DNA of 64,000 bases from positions 62,001-126,000 of the forward strand of contig JAHFED010000001.1 in the NCBI GenBank assembly GCA_023248635.1, given 5' to 3'. Within the stretch, counting starts at the first letter, position 1. The number at the start of each line of letters is the position of its first letter. This stretch comes from Myxococcales bacterium (GTDB lineage Bacteria; Myxococcota; UBA727; VGSZ01). The position numbers and the translations under genes are program-made. Below, one piece after another: positions 34,736-43,655 of the stretch. Under the pieces are notes generated by a model that made no database searches, was not told the origin of the DNA, and saw only the letters and a program-made list of their open reading frames with translations.

Positions 34736-35175
34736 CAGGCCCCGGTCTCGTCCATCAAGCGCGCGACCGTGGCGTCGTCCAGGACGGGGGCGACGTCGTC
34801 GACCCTCGCTGCGGGAGCGGCGGCGTCGACGAGGCGCGGGGCCGCGGTCAACCAGCTCGCGCGCAAGATGCGTCCACGCGTGTCTTTGACGACGGACCAG
34901 GAGACGCGTTCGACGGGTCCTTCACGATCGCGGTGCAGATCGGCGGCCCAGGTCTCTTGGTCGCCGTCTTTGGCCAGGGGCTCGAGCGTGGCCTTCCAAA
35001 AGCAGCTGTAGTCCCAGCGCACAGGATCGCTCACACCCACCGCCTTGCCCTCGGGCAAGCCCAACCAGCGGGCCAAGGTGCGGTGGAAAAAGCCAGCGTC
35101 AACGTCGTCGGCAACGGGTTCGGCGCCGATCGCACGCAGGGCCGCTGCGAGGTCCAGGGGATCCTGCTCCGACAC
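34735..35175 (-). CDS. Hypothetical cytoplasmic protein
   Basis: 146 residues with a GTG start 4 bp after the stop of the Zn-ribbon gene. There is no signal peptide or membrane segment. The sequence is acidic with a central part containing DYSCFWKATLEPLAKDGDQETWAADLHRDREGPV. No family is recognised. It is the second gene of an apparent operon (Zn-ribbon protein, this gene, YdjM-like, possibly desaturase). Confidence 0.65.
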   Translation of the reverse strand: MSEQDPLDLAAALRAIGAEPVADDVDAGFFHRTLARWLGLPEGKAVGVSDPVRWDYSCFWKATLEPLAKDGDQETWAADLHRDREGPVERVSWSVVKDTRGRILRASWLTAAPRLVDAAAPAARVDDVAPVLDDATVARLMDETGA

Positions 35176-35179
35176 CGAG

Positions 35180-36169
35180 TTACTTCAGGGACTCGCACAC
35201 GGCGGTCCCGAGCAGGCGCACCTGGATCGAGTGCCGGGAACGGTCGGCAATGGAGCGCCACTGGGGCTCCGCGTAGTCGCAGCTGTGCTCTTTGCCGCTC
35301 TTGGCGTCGCGCAGCTGCAGCGAATACTTCTCGGCGCGCGTGCCTTCGCGTTCGGCACCGCGTCCAGTTCCAAAGCCCGCGAGGCGCACGGCGGGCCATT
35401 GGGGCGCATCCGTCAAACCACCCTTGGCCAACTCGTCGCGCTGGTGGTGCCACCGGTCGACGTCGAAATGGCATTTGTCGTCGTAGACGGGCTCGGTTTT
35501 GTATTTGGTCTTGCACTCGTTGACGACCTTGAAAGTGCCGTCGCCCTGGTCCTTCTGGCGGTCGTGACATTCCTGTCCGTCGGCGACCTGTTTGGTCGAG
35601 CGCTCCTCGCGGGTGTGGCTGACGTTGTAGGCGCCACCGGGCAAGGCATCGCACCACGCGCTCTCGTGCACGGCGTCGAAGCGCTCGATGGCGATGCTGC
35701 GCGTCCACGTGTGGGCCATGATGTCGACGGTGACGTCCTTCTTGATCAGCAACAGGAACGCGAGCACCACGCCGACGACGCCGACCGCGGCTGCGATCAG
35801 GATGGGCAGCTTCGAGCGCGCTTTCTTCGGCGCGGCTGCATCCTTCGGCTTGTTGTCGACGAGGGAGCCGTCTTTGACGATGCGATCGGTCTGCAACTTC
35901 GCCGATTTGTTGCCCTCTTTGGGGTTCCCGCAGTTTTGACAGAAGGCCGCCGCAGCACCATTGGGCGTCGTGCAGGCACCACAGGTCCAATCGGCGCCTT
36001 CGAAGCGGTGGCCCTCGACTGCCACCTCTTCGCCGGGCTTGGGGAAGTAGCGCTTGCTCTCGTCTTGGGGGGACCCGCAGTTGGGACAGCGACGTTGGCT
36101 TTTGCCCAACAGGCCGTTGGTTCCACACGCGGTGCAATTCCAGAGCATCTCGTAAACGCGATCGGCCAT
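35180..36169 (-). CDS. Zinc-ribbon membrane protein
   Basis: 329 residues. Two four-Cys zinc ribbons occupy the N-terminus: CTACGTNG ... CPNCGSP (about residues 12-33) and a RanBP2-like CGACTTPNG ... CQNCGNP (about 63-83). After a Lys/Ala linker a single membrane helix (LPILIAAAVGVVGVVLAFLLLI, about residues 122-143) precedes a 185-residue extracytoplasmic domain. That domain holds an acidic and charged region with several Cys (WCDALPGG, GQECHD, VNECKTK, DDKCHFDV, HSCDYAE, AVCESLK). The function is unknown. First gene of the operon; the repeat copy 2 lies just upstream. Confidence 0.75.
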   Translation of the reverse strand: MADRVYEMLWNCTACGTNGLLGKSQRRCPNCGSPQDESKRYFPKPGEEVAVEGHRFEGADWTCGACTTPNGAAAAFCQNCGNPKEGNKSAKLQTDRIVKDGSLVDNKPKDAAAPKKARSKLPILIAAAVGVVGVVLAFLLLIKKDVTVDIMAHTWTRSIAIERFDAVHESAWCDALPGGAYNVSHTREERSTKQVADGQECHDRQKDQGDGTFKVVNECKTKYKTEPVYDDKCHFDVDRWHHQRDELAKGGLTDAPQWPAVRLAGFGTGRGAEREGTRAEKYSLQLRDAKSGKEHSCDYAEPQWRSIADRSRHSIQVRLLGTAVCESLK

Positions 36170-36229
36170 GGCCCGAACCTAGCGCAAGTCGTGCGCGCGC
36201 CGCTGCGCGCGCGTGCCGGTGCCCGCGCT

Positions 36230-36378
36230 TAGCAGGCTGCTGAAAAACGAAGTTTTGAGGCAGACGCGTGCTTGGGAGGGAGGCTCGTCGAGGCTTCGCC
36301 TCGACGAGGGAGGGTCTGGGACAGACCCTCCGGAAGTACAGCAGGGTGCGAAAAACGGAGTTTTTCCGCACCCTGCTA
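36230..36378 (-). repeat. MITE-like multi-hairpin repeat, copy 2
   Basis: 149 bp, inverted relative to copy 1 and nearly identical. The right edge (36376-36378) is the TAG stop of the cyclic nucleotide-binding protein gene. Removing the insert with one TA would leave TTCTAA, an in-frame TAA stop for that gene. Confidence 0.85.
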
Positions 36379-36912
36379 GAAGCTCCAGTCGGAGAAGAGG
36401 CGCTTCTTGAACGCCTGGAACTCCTCGATCTGCTCGTGAGGATTGTGGTCGACCGTGCGTGAGGCCATGTCGCCGATGCGGATGTTGATGGCCTTGAGCC
36501 GGCCCGCGAGCACCCGGGCCAGGGCGTACATGAGCTTGTAGGCGACGGTGGGCTCACGCTTGAGCAGCTCCTCGAAGTCCTTCCAGGTCACCCTCAGCAC
36601 CGTGGCCGCGGGCGAAAGCACCACGGCGGAGGCCGAGCGTCGCTCGCGGGTCAGCAGGCTCATCTCGCCGACGACGGCGCCGGTGCCGTGAACGGCGAGC
36701 GAGTGGTTGGCGCCGTCGGGCAGACGCTTGAGAATCTCGATCTCGCCCTCGGCCAGCAGGAAGAGAGCATTGGGTTCGCCGCCTTCGTCGAAGAGCTTGT
36801 CGCCGCGGGTGAAGCGCTCCCGAGCCGAGATCATGAAGAGCTCGCGCGCTTCGGCGTCGGTGAGGTCGGCGCCGACGTTCGACTTCAACCAGGTCTGATG
36901 AGAAATTTCCAC
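36376..36912 (-). CDS. Cyclic nucleotide-binding domain protein
   Basis: 178 residues made almost entirely of one CRP/PKA-type cNMP-binding domain (about residues 25-145): RGDKLFDEGGEPNALFLLAEGEIEIL, then VVGEMSLLTRERRSASAVVLSPA as the phosphate-binding cassette, and a C-terminal helix. No HTH follows, so it is not a CRP-type transcription factor; it may be a regulatory subunit or a stand-alone sensor. The last codons are SDWSF before a TAG stop supplied by repeat copy 2. Confidence 0.88.
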   Translation of the reverse strand: MEISHQTWLKSNVGADLTDAEARELFMISARERFTRGDKLFDEGGEPNALFLLAEGEIEILKRLPDGANHSLAVHGTGAVVGEMSLLTRERRSASAVVLSPAATVLRVTWKDFEELLKREPTVAYKLMYALARVLAGRLKAINIRIGDMASRTVDHNPHEQIEEFQAFKKRLFSDWSF

Positions 36913-36986
36913 GGAGGTCCTCTAGTCTCAAACAATCTGGCTACGGCGTTACATCTATCAAAAGACCGTCTTGATTATGGCGTCGC

Positions 36987-38222
36987 TCAGGAGATGCCGC
37001 GCAACACGCGGGCCTTACCGACTCGACCGATGGCGACGATAAACGCCGCAGTACGCAGCGACACCTTCTTTTCGAGCGAAACCTTCCAAATGGTTTCAAA
37101 CCCGCGAATCATCTTGCGTTCAAGCTTGTCATTCACTTCTTCCTCAGTCCAAGTAAACTGCTGAAGATTCTGCACCCACTCGAAGTAGGACACGGTGACG
37201 CCGCCAGCGTTGGCGTAGATGTCGGGCACCTGCACGATCGAGCGGCCGTCGAGGATGGCGTCGGCTTCGGGCGTGGTGGGACCATTGGCGCCTTCGACGA
37301 TCAACTTCGCCCGGATGTCGCGCGCGTTGTCGCGGGTGATGACGCCGCCTAGGGCTGCCGGCACCAGGACGTCGACGGGCTCGAACAAGATTGCATTGGC
37401 ATCTTTCAGCGCCTCAGCACCGGGAAAGCCTCGGACCCCTCCCGTGCTGCGGGCGAAGGCGATGGCGGCGTCGACGTCGATGCCCTCGTTGTTGCGCACG
37501 GCTCCGCTGACGTCGGCGATGGCTGTGATCTTCGCCCCCATCTGCTGAAGGATGCGTGCTGAGAAGGTCCCGACATTGCCGAAGCCCTGCACAGCGACGG
37601 TGGCGCCGACGACGGACTTACCCTGGGCCTTGAGGACCTCACGGGTGGCGATGGCGACGCCACGGCCGGTGGCAGCTTCGCGTCCGAGCGATCCATAGAG
37701 CTCGACGGGCTTGCCGGTGACGACGCCGGGAGAGTGGCCGTGCAGCTTGCTGTACTGGTCGTAGATCCAGGCCATGTGCTGGGAGCCGGTGTTGACGTCG
37801 GGGGCTGGGATGTCTTGTTGCGGTCCGATGATGTCGTGGATCTTGTCGACGAAGCGCCGGGTCAGCCGCTCGAGCTCGGCCATCGACAGGGTGCGGGGAT
37901 CGACGGTGATGCCGCCCTTGGCGCCGCCGTAGGGAACGTCGATGACGGCGGTCTTCCAGGTCATCAACGACGCCAGCGCCTTGACTTCGTCGGGGTCGAC
38001 GTGGGGGTGGAAGCGCAGGCCGCCTTTGTAGGGTCCCCGAGAGTTGTCGTGCTGCACGCGATAGCCCTGGAAGGTGTGCACCTCGCCGTTGTCCATCTCG
38101 ATGCTGAGCCCGACCTTCACCTCGCGCTGGGGTGTTTCGAAGAGGGTCACGATGTGCGGCGAAAGCTGCATGATCGCCGCGGCCCGTCGGAAATAGAGGT
38201 TCGTGGCTTCGAACGCGTTCAT
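36987..38222 (-). CDS. gdhA: Glutamate dehydrogenase
   Basis: 411 residues from the ATG giving MNAFEATNLYFRRAA, preceded by a GAGG site; the longer frame upstream lacks coding character. Substrate-binding signatures are RGPYKGGLRFHP and PYGGAKGGITVDP, and the NAD(P)-binding fold reads VAVQGFGNVGTFSARI. The length and the N-terminal sequence fit the hexameric, about 410-420-residue class. It interconverts glutamate and 2-oxoglutarate plus ammonium, in keeping with the AmtB-PII pair 4 kb away, though not linked by operon. Confidence 0.95.
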   Translation of the reverse strand: MNAFEATNLYFRRAAAIMQLSPHIVTLFETPQREVKVGLSIEMDNGEVHTFQGYRVQHDNSRGPYKGGLRFHPHVDPDEVKALASLMTWKTAVIDVPYGGAKGGITVDPRTLSMAELERLTRRFVDKIHDIIGPQQDIPAPDVNTGSQHMAWIYDQYSKLHGHSPGVVTGKPVELYGSLGREAATGRGVAIATREVLKAQGKSVVGATVAVQGFGNVGTFSARILQQMGAKITAIADVSGAVRNNEGIDVDAAIAFARSTGGVRGFPGAEALKDANAILFEPVDVLVPAALGGVITRDNARDIRAKLIVEGANGPTTPEADAILDGRSIVQVPDIYANAGGVTVSYFEWVQNLQQFTWTEEEVNDKLERKMIRGFETIWKVSLEKKVSLRTAAFIVAIGRVGKARVLRGIS

Positions 38223-38381
38223 GGGGCCTCGAGGAGAGACGTCCTCTAACACCGCGTCGTCGTCGTCGTCGACAACGCAGCGCGCCAGACGCGTCGCGTC
38301 GTCTGCCACCAAACGACGCATGAAACCGGGCACGCGGGGTCGCTGGCGCGAGCCGACGACCAGGTGGTGCTAGGAATCAGC

Positions 38382-41300
38382 ATGCTCTCGTCGACGCCCC
38401 TTGCAGTCACTTGGCTCTTGCTCGGGCAGATCGTCGTCACCGCCGTCGACGACGACGGCAACAGCGGTGACTGCAGTCTGCGCGATGCCATCGCCGCTGC
38501 CACGAGCGATGTCGCTGTCGACCAGTGCGCCGCCGGCCTCGGGGGCCAAGACGTGGTGCGGCTGACCGCCGGCGCGCGCTACGAGTTGGGCAGTCCGCTA
38601 CCGGTGAACGGCCCCCCGGGCAACGTCGTCATCGTCGAAGGCCAGGGATCCACCATTGTAGCCCGCGCCGACGCCTCCCTGGCCAGCCACTTCGAGGTGA
38701 CCAGCGGCTTTCTTCAATTGCAGGATTTGCTGATCGACGGCGAAGGGAGGGGGGGCGGGATCTCCGTCACCGGCGCGAGTCTCCAGCTCGAGCGCATGAC
38801 CCTGTCTGGCATCGTCGAAGGCGACGGCAACGACGGCGACGGCGCTCTCGTTCTCGAGTCTGCCGTGCTGGTGATGAACCGCGTGCTCATCACCCAGAAC
38901 ATCTTGTCCGTCGTGGCCGGCGACCCGCCGGTGACCGCCCACAACACACCCTTTTTCATCACCGACAGCGCCGTCATCGACAACGAACCCGGTGGCATCG
39001 GCATCGACAACTCCCTCGGCATCACGACCAATGTGATTCGCACCTTGTTCCAGGGCAGCTCGGGGCTGCCTGCCTTGATCTTGCGCGGCGGCGGATCGGC
39101 GCTGATCGTGGACAGCACCTTCAGCGCCAACGCCACCGGCGCCGTCGATTGCCCGTCGACGCCCTGCAGCCTCTTCGGCGTCACCGCCACAGCAAACACC
39201 GAGGCTGCCGTGCGCCTCGGCGGCCAGGCCGTCGTGCGCGACAGCCTCCTCGCCGGCAACGGCAACGGCGGCGGAGGCGCCTGCCCGAATTTCGAGGCAC
39301 CCGAGGTGGAAGTGACATCGACGATCATCGGCGGCCCCTTCAACAACCCGGCCTGCGTCGGTGCCTTCTCGGGCGCCACTTTCAGCGATGAGCCCCAGGT
39401 GGCGTCGTTGGCGGACAACGGGGGACCGGTGGTCGGTGCCATCCTCACGACGCCGACGCTGACGCACGCGCCGCTGCGGAGCTCCCTCGCGTCGGGGGCC
39501 GGCAGCTGCTTCGCCCTGCAGCACTCCCCCGATCACCGGGGCATCGCGCGGCCGGGGGCCTGCGACATCGGCGCCTACCAGAGCATCTGCGGAGACCGCG
39601 ACATCGGCGCCGCTGAGGACGGCGACGACGGCAATGCCAGCGACGGCGATGGGCTCTCGAGCCTTTGCCAGATCGAGGCTGGGTGGACCTGCGACGGGCT
39701 TGAGCCCACCACCTGCACCAGCGTGTGCGCCGATGGCTTGGTGCGCCAGAGCGAGAGCTGCGACGACGGCAACTCCAGCTTCGGCGATGGCTGCACGCCA
39801 GGGTGTCGAGTGGAGGCCGGCTTCGCGTGCACGGGCGAGCCTTCGCAGTGCGCGCCCATCGCATCCTGCGGCAATGGCGTGATCAATGGCGCCGAGCGCT
39901 GCGACGACGGCGGCCGCGTCGACGGCGACGGCTGCACGGCGATTTGCACCGTGGAGCCGGGCTTCGCCTGTGCCAACGGCGGCGGCGCGTCGATCTGTCA
40001 CCCCACCGACTGCGGCAACGGCCTTATCAACGCCGCCGAGCGCTGCGATGACGGCAACTTCAACAGCGGCGATGGCTGCAACCGCACCTGCGGTGTCGAG
40101 CCCGGCTTCGCCTGCACGGGCTTGCCCTCGGTGTGCGCGATCGCGACCTGCGATGGCCGCAGCGACCTGAGCCTGGCGCTCGGCAACGTGACCCTGGCCG
40201 ACGACGACGAAGTCACGGCCTTCGACGCAGGCGGCTCCGGCTGCATCACCGGTGATCTCGTGATCGGCCCAGCGGTGGGCGCAGCGACCCTCAACCAGCT
40301 GGTGGTCGTGCTCGGCGTCGTGCGGGTCGAGGGCGGCGTCACCACCGCTTTGTCGCTCCCCCTGCTGGAACGCGCGGGGGCCCTGGTGCTGCGCGACGAC
40401 GCCGAGCTCGCCGGGGTGCTCGCGCCGCTGCTGGCCTCGATCGCGGGCGATCTGGTCTTGGTGGGCACCGACGCGCTCGAAACCCTCTCGCTCCCCAGCT
40501 TGGCAACGCTGGGAGGCGATGCCGTGGTCCAGGGCAACACGGGCCTTCTCACGCTGGCGCTGCCCGCCCTCGGCGACGTTGGCGACGACGTCGTCATCGT
40601 CGAAAACGGCGCTCTCACGACCGTCGATCTGGCCGCGCTCACAGACGTCGGCGGCGATGTCGTCGTGGCCAACAACGCCGCGCTGGCTGGCTTGACGCTG
40701 GCCCTGGTCGATGTCGGCGGCGACCTGGTCATCGAAGACAACGATGCCTTTGAGCTCCTGCTGGCGCCCGAGCTCCGAGACGTCGGCGGCGACCTCACGG
40801 TGCGCGACAACGACGCGGTCCCCAACCTGGATCTGTCGGGGCTGGCCTCTGTCGGCGGTGAGATCGACCTCGAAGCGAGCGACGTCGCCATCGAGGGCCT
40901 CGGCAACGTCGGCGGCGATCTCGTGGTGGTGGTGCAGGGAGATCTCGACCTGGGGGAGCTCGCGAGCGTGGGTGGGGATCTGCGCATCGACGCCGGCGGC
41001 GACGTCGACCTGGGCGCGCTCAGCGAAGTCGGCGACATCGACGTCGCAGCTGGAGGCGAGCTCTTGCTCCCCGTCACCGTCGACGACGTCGATGCTGATG
41101 GCGTGCCCAACGAAGTCGACGTCTGCCCGACCACCTTCGATCCGCCCCAGCAAGACAGCGACGACGACGGCGTCGGCGACGCCTGCGAGAATTCCGGCGA
41201 AGGAGAAGGAGAAGGAGAAGGAGAAGGAGAAGGAGAAGGAGAAGGAGAGGGGGAGGGAGAAGGAGAGGGCGAGGGAGGCGAAGGCGAAGGCGGCGCGCCG

Positions 41301-41414
41301 AACCCGGTCGGCTGCAGCTGTGCCGGGACATCCATCGTCGACCTAATGCCCGTCCTGCTCTTGGGCCTGCTGCCGCGTGTGCGCCGCCGGGGCGCTGGTG
41401 GCCTCTGGCGTTGA
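38382..41414 (+). CDS. Large surface protein: beta-helix, Cys-rich repeats, L-domain repeats, Myxo-type C-terminus
   Basis: 1010 residues from the ATG after AGGAA. A signal peptide (MLSSTPLAVTWLLLGQIVV) leads into a right-handed beta-helix domain opening with GNSGDCSLRDAI. Four Cys-rich DUF4215-type repeats of the form CGNGxIxxAERCDDG ... DGC follow (about residues 400-590). The L-domain-like repeats (LPALGDVGDDVVIVEN type) match those of the element-borne lipoprotein at 13733. A thrombospondin-3 calcium repeat (DADGVPNEVDVCPTTFDPPQQDSDDDGVGDACE) precedes a Gly-Glu linker. The C-terminus is GCSCAGT-hydrophobic-RVRRR, a MYXO-CTERM-like anchor, so it is expected to be surface-exposed. Confidence 0.9.
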   Translation: MLSSTPLAVTWLLLGQIVVTAVDDDGNSGDCSLRDAIAAATSDVAVDQCAAGLGGQDVVRLTAGARYELGSPLPVNGPPGNVVIVEGQGSTIVARADASLASHFEVTSGFLQLQDLLIDGEGRGGGISVTGASLQLERMTLSGIVEGDGNDGDGALVLESAVLVMNRVLITQNILSVVAGDPPVTAHNTPFFITDSAVIDNEPGGIGIDNSLGITTNVIRTLFQGSSGLPALILRGGGSALIVDSTFSANATGAVDCPSTPCSLFGVTATANTEAAVRLGGQAVVRDSLLAGNGNGGGGACPNFEAPEVEVTSTIIGGPFNNPACVGAFSGATFSDEPQVASLADNGGPVVGAILTTPTLTHAPLRSSLASGAGSCFALQHSPDHRGIARPGACDIGAYQSICGDRDIGAAEDGDDGNASDGDGLSSLCQIEAGWTCDGLEPTTCTSVCADGLVRQSESCDDGNSSFGDGCTPGCRVEAGFACTGEPSQCAPIASCGNGVINGAERCDDGGRVDGDGCTAICTVEPGFACANGGGASICHPTDCGNGLINAAERCDDGNFNSGDGCNRTCGVEPGFACTGLPSVCAIATCDGRSDLSLALGNVTLADDDEVTAFDAGGSGCITGDLVIGPAVGAATLNQLVVVLGVVRVEGGVTTALSLPLLERAGALVLRDDAELAGVLAPLLASIAGDLVLVGTDALETLSLPSLATLGGDAVVQGNTGLLTLALPALGDVGDDVVIVENGALTTVDLAALTDVGGDVVVANNAALAGLTLALVDVGGDLVIEDNDAFELLLAPELRDVGGDLTVRDNDAVPNLDLSGLASVGGEIDLEASDVAIEGLGNVGGDLVVVVQGDLDLGELASVGGDLRIDAGGDVDLGALSEVGDIDVAAGGELLLPVTVDDVDADGVPNEVDVCPTTFDPPQQDSDDDGVGDACENSGEGEGEGEGEGEGEGEGEGEGEGEGEGGEGEGGAPNPVGCSCAGTSIVDLMPVLLLGLLPRVRRRGAGGLWR

Positions 41415-41433
41415 CGTCGTCGTTGACGGCAGC

Positions 41434-42687
41434 TCAGCGCGCGGACTTGGCCAGGCGGACGATCTCTTTGGCCCTCAGCGAGGAAGGCTCGAGGACCAGC
41501 CAACGTTCGGCGGCGCGGGCGGCGAGGGCCCACTTCTTCTCGGCGGCGGCGATGTCGGCGACCAGGGTCCAGGCCGCCGCGAGCTTGTCGTCGAGGGTGG
41601 TGGCAAGGGTGGCGAACTTGAAGGCCTGTTGGGGGCGCTTCAGCGCGTGCATCACCTTGGCGACGTCGAGGAAGAGCGCGGCCTGCTGAATTTGTTCAGC
41701 GAGGGCGGCAGCCTGATCGGCGGCGCGGTGCAGCTCGGCCTCGAGCTCTTTGTCGCCGTATTGCAGGGCAGCTTGGATCTTTTTCAGCAGCCCCTGGGCG
41801 CGGGAGACGTCAGCCTCCACCAGCAAGGGCTCGATGCGAATCTTGAGCGTCTCGTCGTAGCTGCAGGCCAGGCGTGCGTGGTTGGCGGCCTCCTCGAGCC
41901 GGCCAGCCTTGCGCGATTCTTCGGCGAGCAAGAAAAGCTCGCGGGCTTTGGCGAGGCGTTGGGCCATGGGGTTGCGGCTCAGGCGCTGCTTCTTGCGCGC
42001 GTCCTCGATCCGCAGCAGCCGGGACTTGCGCTCGATCTCGCGCTTCTTCTCGTCGGCGATCTGCTCGAGCTCGTGCAATTCCTCGGGAGAGAGCTCGCCC
42101 ATGAGGGTGTCGTCGTAGGCGGCGCGCGTCTCGGACCTCGAGATGACGTCGTAGGCGGCCTTCATCGCCCGAAAAATGCGGTCGATGCGCTCAGCGTACT
42201 TGCCGAGGTCTTTGCGGAAGTAGGCGTCGGGGTGGAACTCTTTGCTCGACTTGAAATAGCCGCTCTTGATGTCGGTGCTGGGTGCGGAGCGCTTGATACC
42301 GAGCAAGCGATAGTGGTTCCAGTCGTCGAGGTTGCGCTCGAACAACAAGATGCGCTTCTTCTGATCGATCGAGAGGTCTTTGCCATCGGCGAGATCGCCC
42401 GGCGAGAAGATGATGCCGGCATAGGGATCGGAGTCCGTCGTCGACGCTGGCTTTTGGCTGATGATGGCTGCCAGGGCGCCCTTTTTCAGCAGGCTCTCGA
42501 CGTAGCCCTTGACCAGGGCGCCGTTGAGTCCGGTCTCGCGCGTGAGGTCAGAGACGCTGAGCCGACGGCCCGCGAGCCGCGACACGACGAAGCCCTCTTC
42601 GGTGGTGAGGGGCAAGCGCGTGATGTCGACGCCGGCGACCAGCTCGAAGCTGGCTTCTTTGTCGGCGGAGGTCGGGGGGGCTGCCAC
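41434..42687 (-). CDS. J-domain protein with TPR-like C-terminus
   Basis: About 417 residues from GTG 42687; TTG 42747 gives 20 more but would leave no room for the divergent mazG promoter. The N-terminal 100 residues look like a winged-helix or DUF4388-type regulatory part. The J-domain (around residues 120-195) reads WNHYRLLGI, then FKSSKEFHPDAYFRKDL and FRAMKAAYDVISRSETRAAYD; the HPD tripeptide needed to stimulate DnaK is intact. A charged coiled-coil region and Ala-rich helical repeats follow. It is probably a specialised Hsp70 co-chaperone, or a structural protein in a myxobacterial complex. Confidence 0.82.
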   Translation of the reverse strand: MAAPPTSADKEASFELVAGVDITRLPLTTEEGFVVSRLAGRRLSVSDLTRETGLNGALVKGYVESLLKKGALAAIISQKPASTTDSDPYAGIIFSPGDLADGKDLSIDQKKRILLFERNLDDWNHYRLLGIKRSAPSTDIKSGYFKSSKEFHPDAYFRKDLGKYAERIDRIFRAMKAAYDVISRSETRAAYDDTLMGELSPEELHELEQIADEKKREIERKSRLLRIEDARKKQRLSRNPMAQRLAKARELFLLAEESRKAGRLEEAANHARLACSYDETLKIRIEPLLVEADVSRAQGLLKKIQAALQYGDKELEAELHRAADQAAALAEQIQQAALFLDVAKVMHALKRPQQAFKFATLATTLDDKLAAAWTLVADIAAAEKKWALAARAAERWLVLEPSSLRAKEIVRLAKSAR

Positions 42688-42746
42688 GGGCGGGATTTGA
42701 TATCGGCTGGGGCGACAACTCAAGGGCCAGTCGAGCTGCGGGGACA

Positions 42747-43655
42747 ATGATGAACGACACCGACAACCCTCCCCTGCCCCCGTTGAGCCCTGCCAACGGC
42801 TCCATCGAGGTCGGCACTGTGCGACGGGACGCCGCAGACGATGTGCTGGCCCTCGCCGACACCATGACCCGACTGCGCCACGAGTGCCCGTGGGACGGCG
42901 CCCAGACCGTGAAGACGCTGCGCAGCTACCTGCTCGAAGAGGCCCACGAAGTGCTCGAGGTTCTCGACGGGCTCGACGACGACGGCGGCGGCAACGGCGT
43001 CTCCGAGCACCGCGATGAGCTCGGTGACCTCCTGCTGCAGATCGTGTTTCAAAGCGAGATCCAGCGTGAGGCCGGTCGCTTCGACGTCGGCGACGTCGCC
43101 CGGGCGATCACGCAGAAGCTCATCCGGCGTCATCCCCACATCTTCGGCGGCGCCGGCGTCGAGGGCACGAAGCCAGGCAGTCAAGAATTCTGGGAGGCGA
43201 TGAAGAGGCAGGAACGCGCGGAAAAAGGGAACGCGACGACGACGCGGAAGTCGGCCCTCGACGGCGTTCCCACGCACCTGCCCGCGCTGCTGCGTGCCTA
43301 CCGCACCGGCGAGAAAGCACGCGGCGCCGGCTTCGACTGGCCCACCCACGAGGGCGTGGTGGAGAAGATCCGCGAAGAGCTCGGCGAAATCGAAGAGGCC
43401 ATTGCTGGTGGGGACAAAGCCCAGATCAGCGCAGAGATTGGCGACCTGCTCTACGCCGTCACGAACCTGGCCCGCCATTTCGAAATCGACGCCGAAGGAG
43501 CGTTGCGCCAGACCATCTCCCGCTTCGAGGCCCGCTTTCGCGTCGTCGAAGACCTGCTCGCCGACGAAGGCAAGATCCCCGAGAAGACCCCGCTCGAGGA
43601 GCTCGAAGCCAAGTGGCAGCAAGCCAAGAAGCAGCTGTCGTCGTCGTCAGGATGA
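42747..43655 (+). CDS. mazG: Nucleoside triphosphate pyrophosphohydrolase MazG
   Basis: 302 residues, starting at ATG 42747 or 42750. Two MazG-type helical modules are present: DTMTRLRHECPWDGAQTVKTLRSYLLEEAHEVLEV with HRDELGDLLLQIVFQ, then VVEKIREELGEIEEAI with ISAEIGDLLYAVTNLARH. The metal-binding pattern EExxE...ExxD is complete. It hydrolyses NTPs to NMP and pyrophosphate, limiting aberrant nucleotides. The last 9 bases overlap the convergent murJ gene. Confidence 0.94.
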   Translation: MMNDTDNPPLPPLSPANGSIEVGTVRRDAADDVLALADTMTRLRHECPWDGAQTVKTLRSYLLEEAHEVLEVLDGLDDDGGGNGVSEHRDELGDLLLQIVFQSEIQREAGRFDVGDVARAITQKLIRRHPHIFGGAGVEGTKPGSQEFWEAMKRQERAEKGNATTTRKSALDGVPTHLPALLRAYRTGEKARGAGFDWPTHEGVVEKIREELGEIEEAIAGGDKAQISAEIGDLLYAVTNLARHFEIDAEGALRQTISRFEARFRVVEDLLADEGKIPEKTPLEELEAKWQQAKKQLSSSSG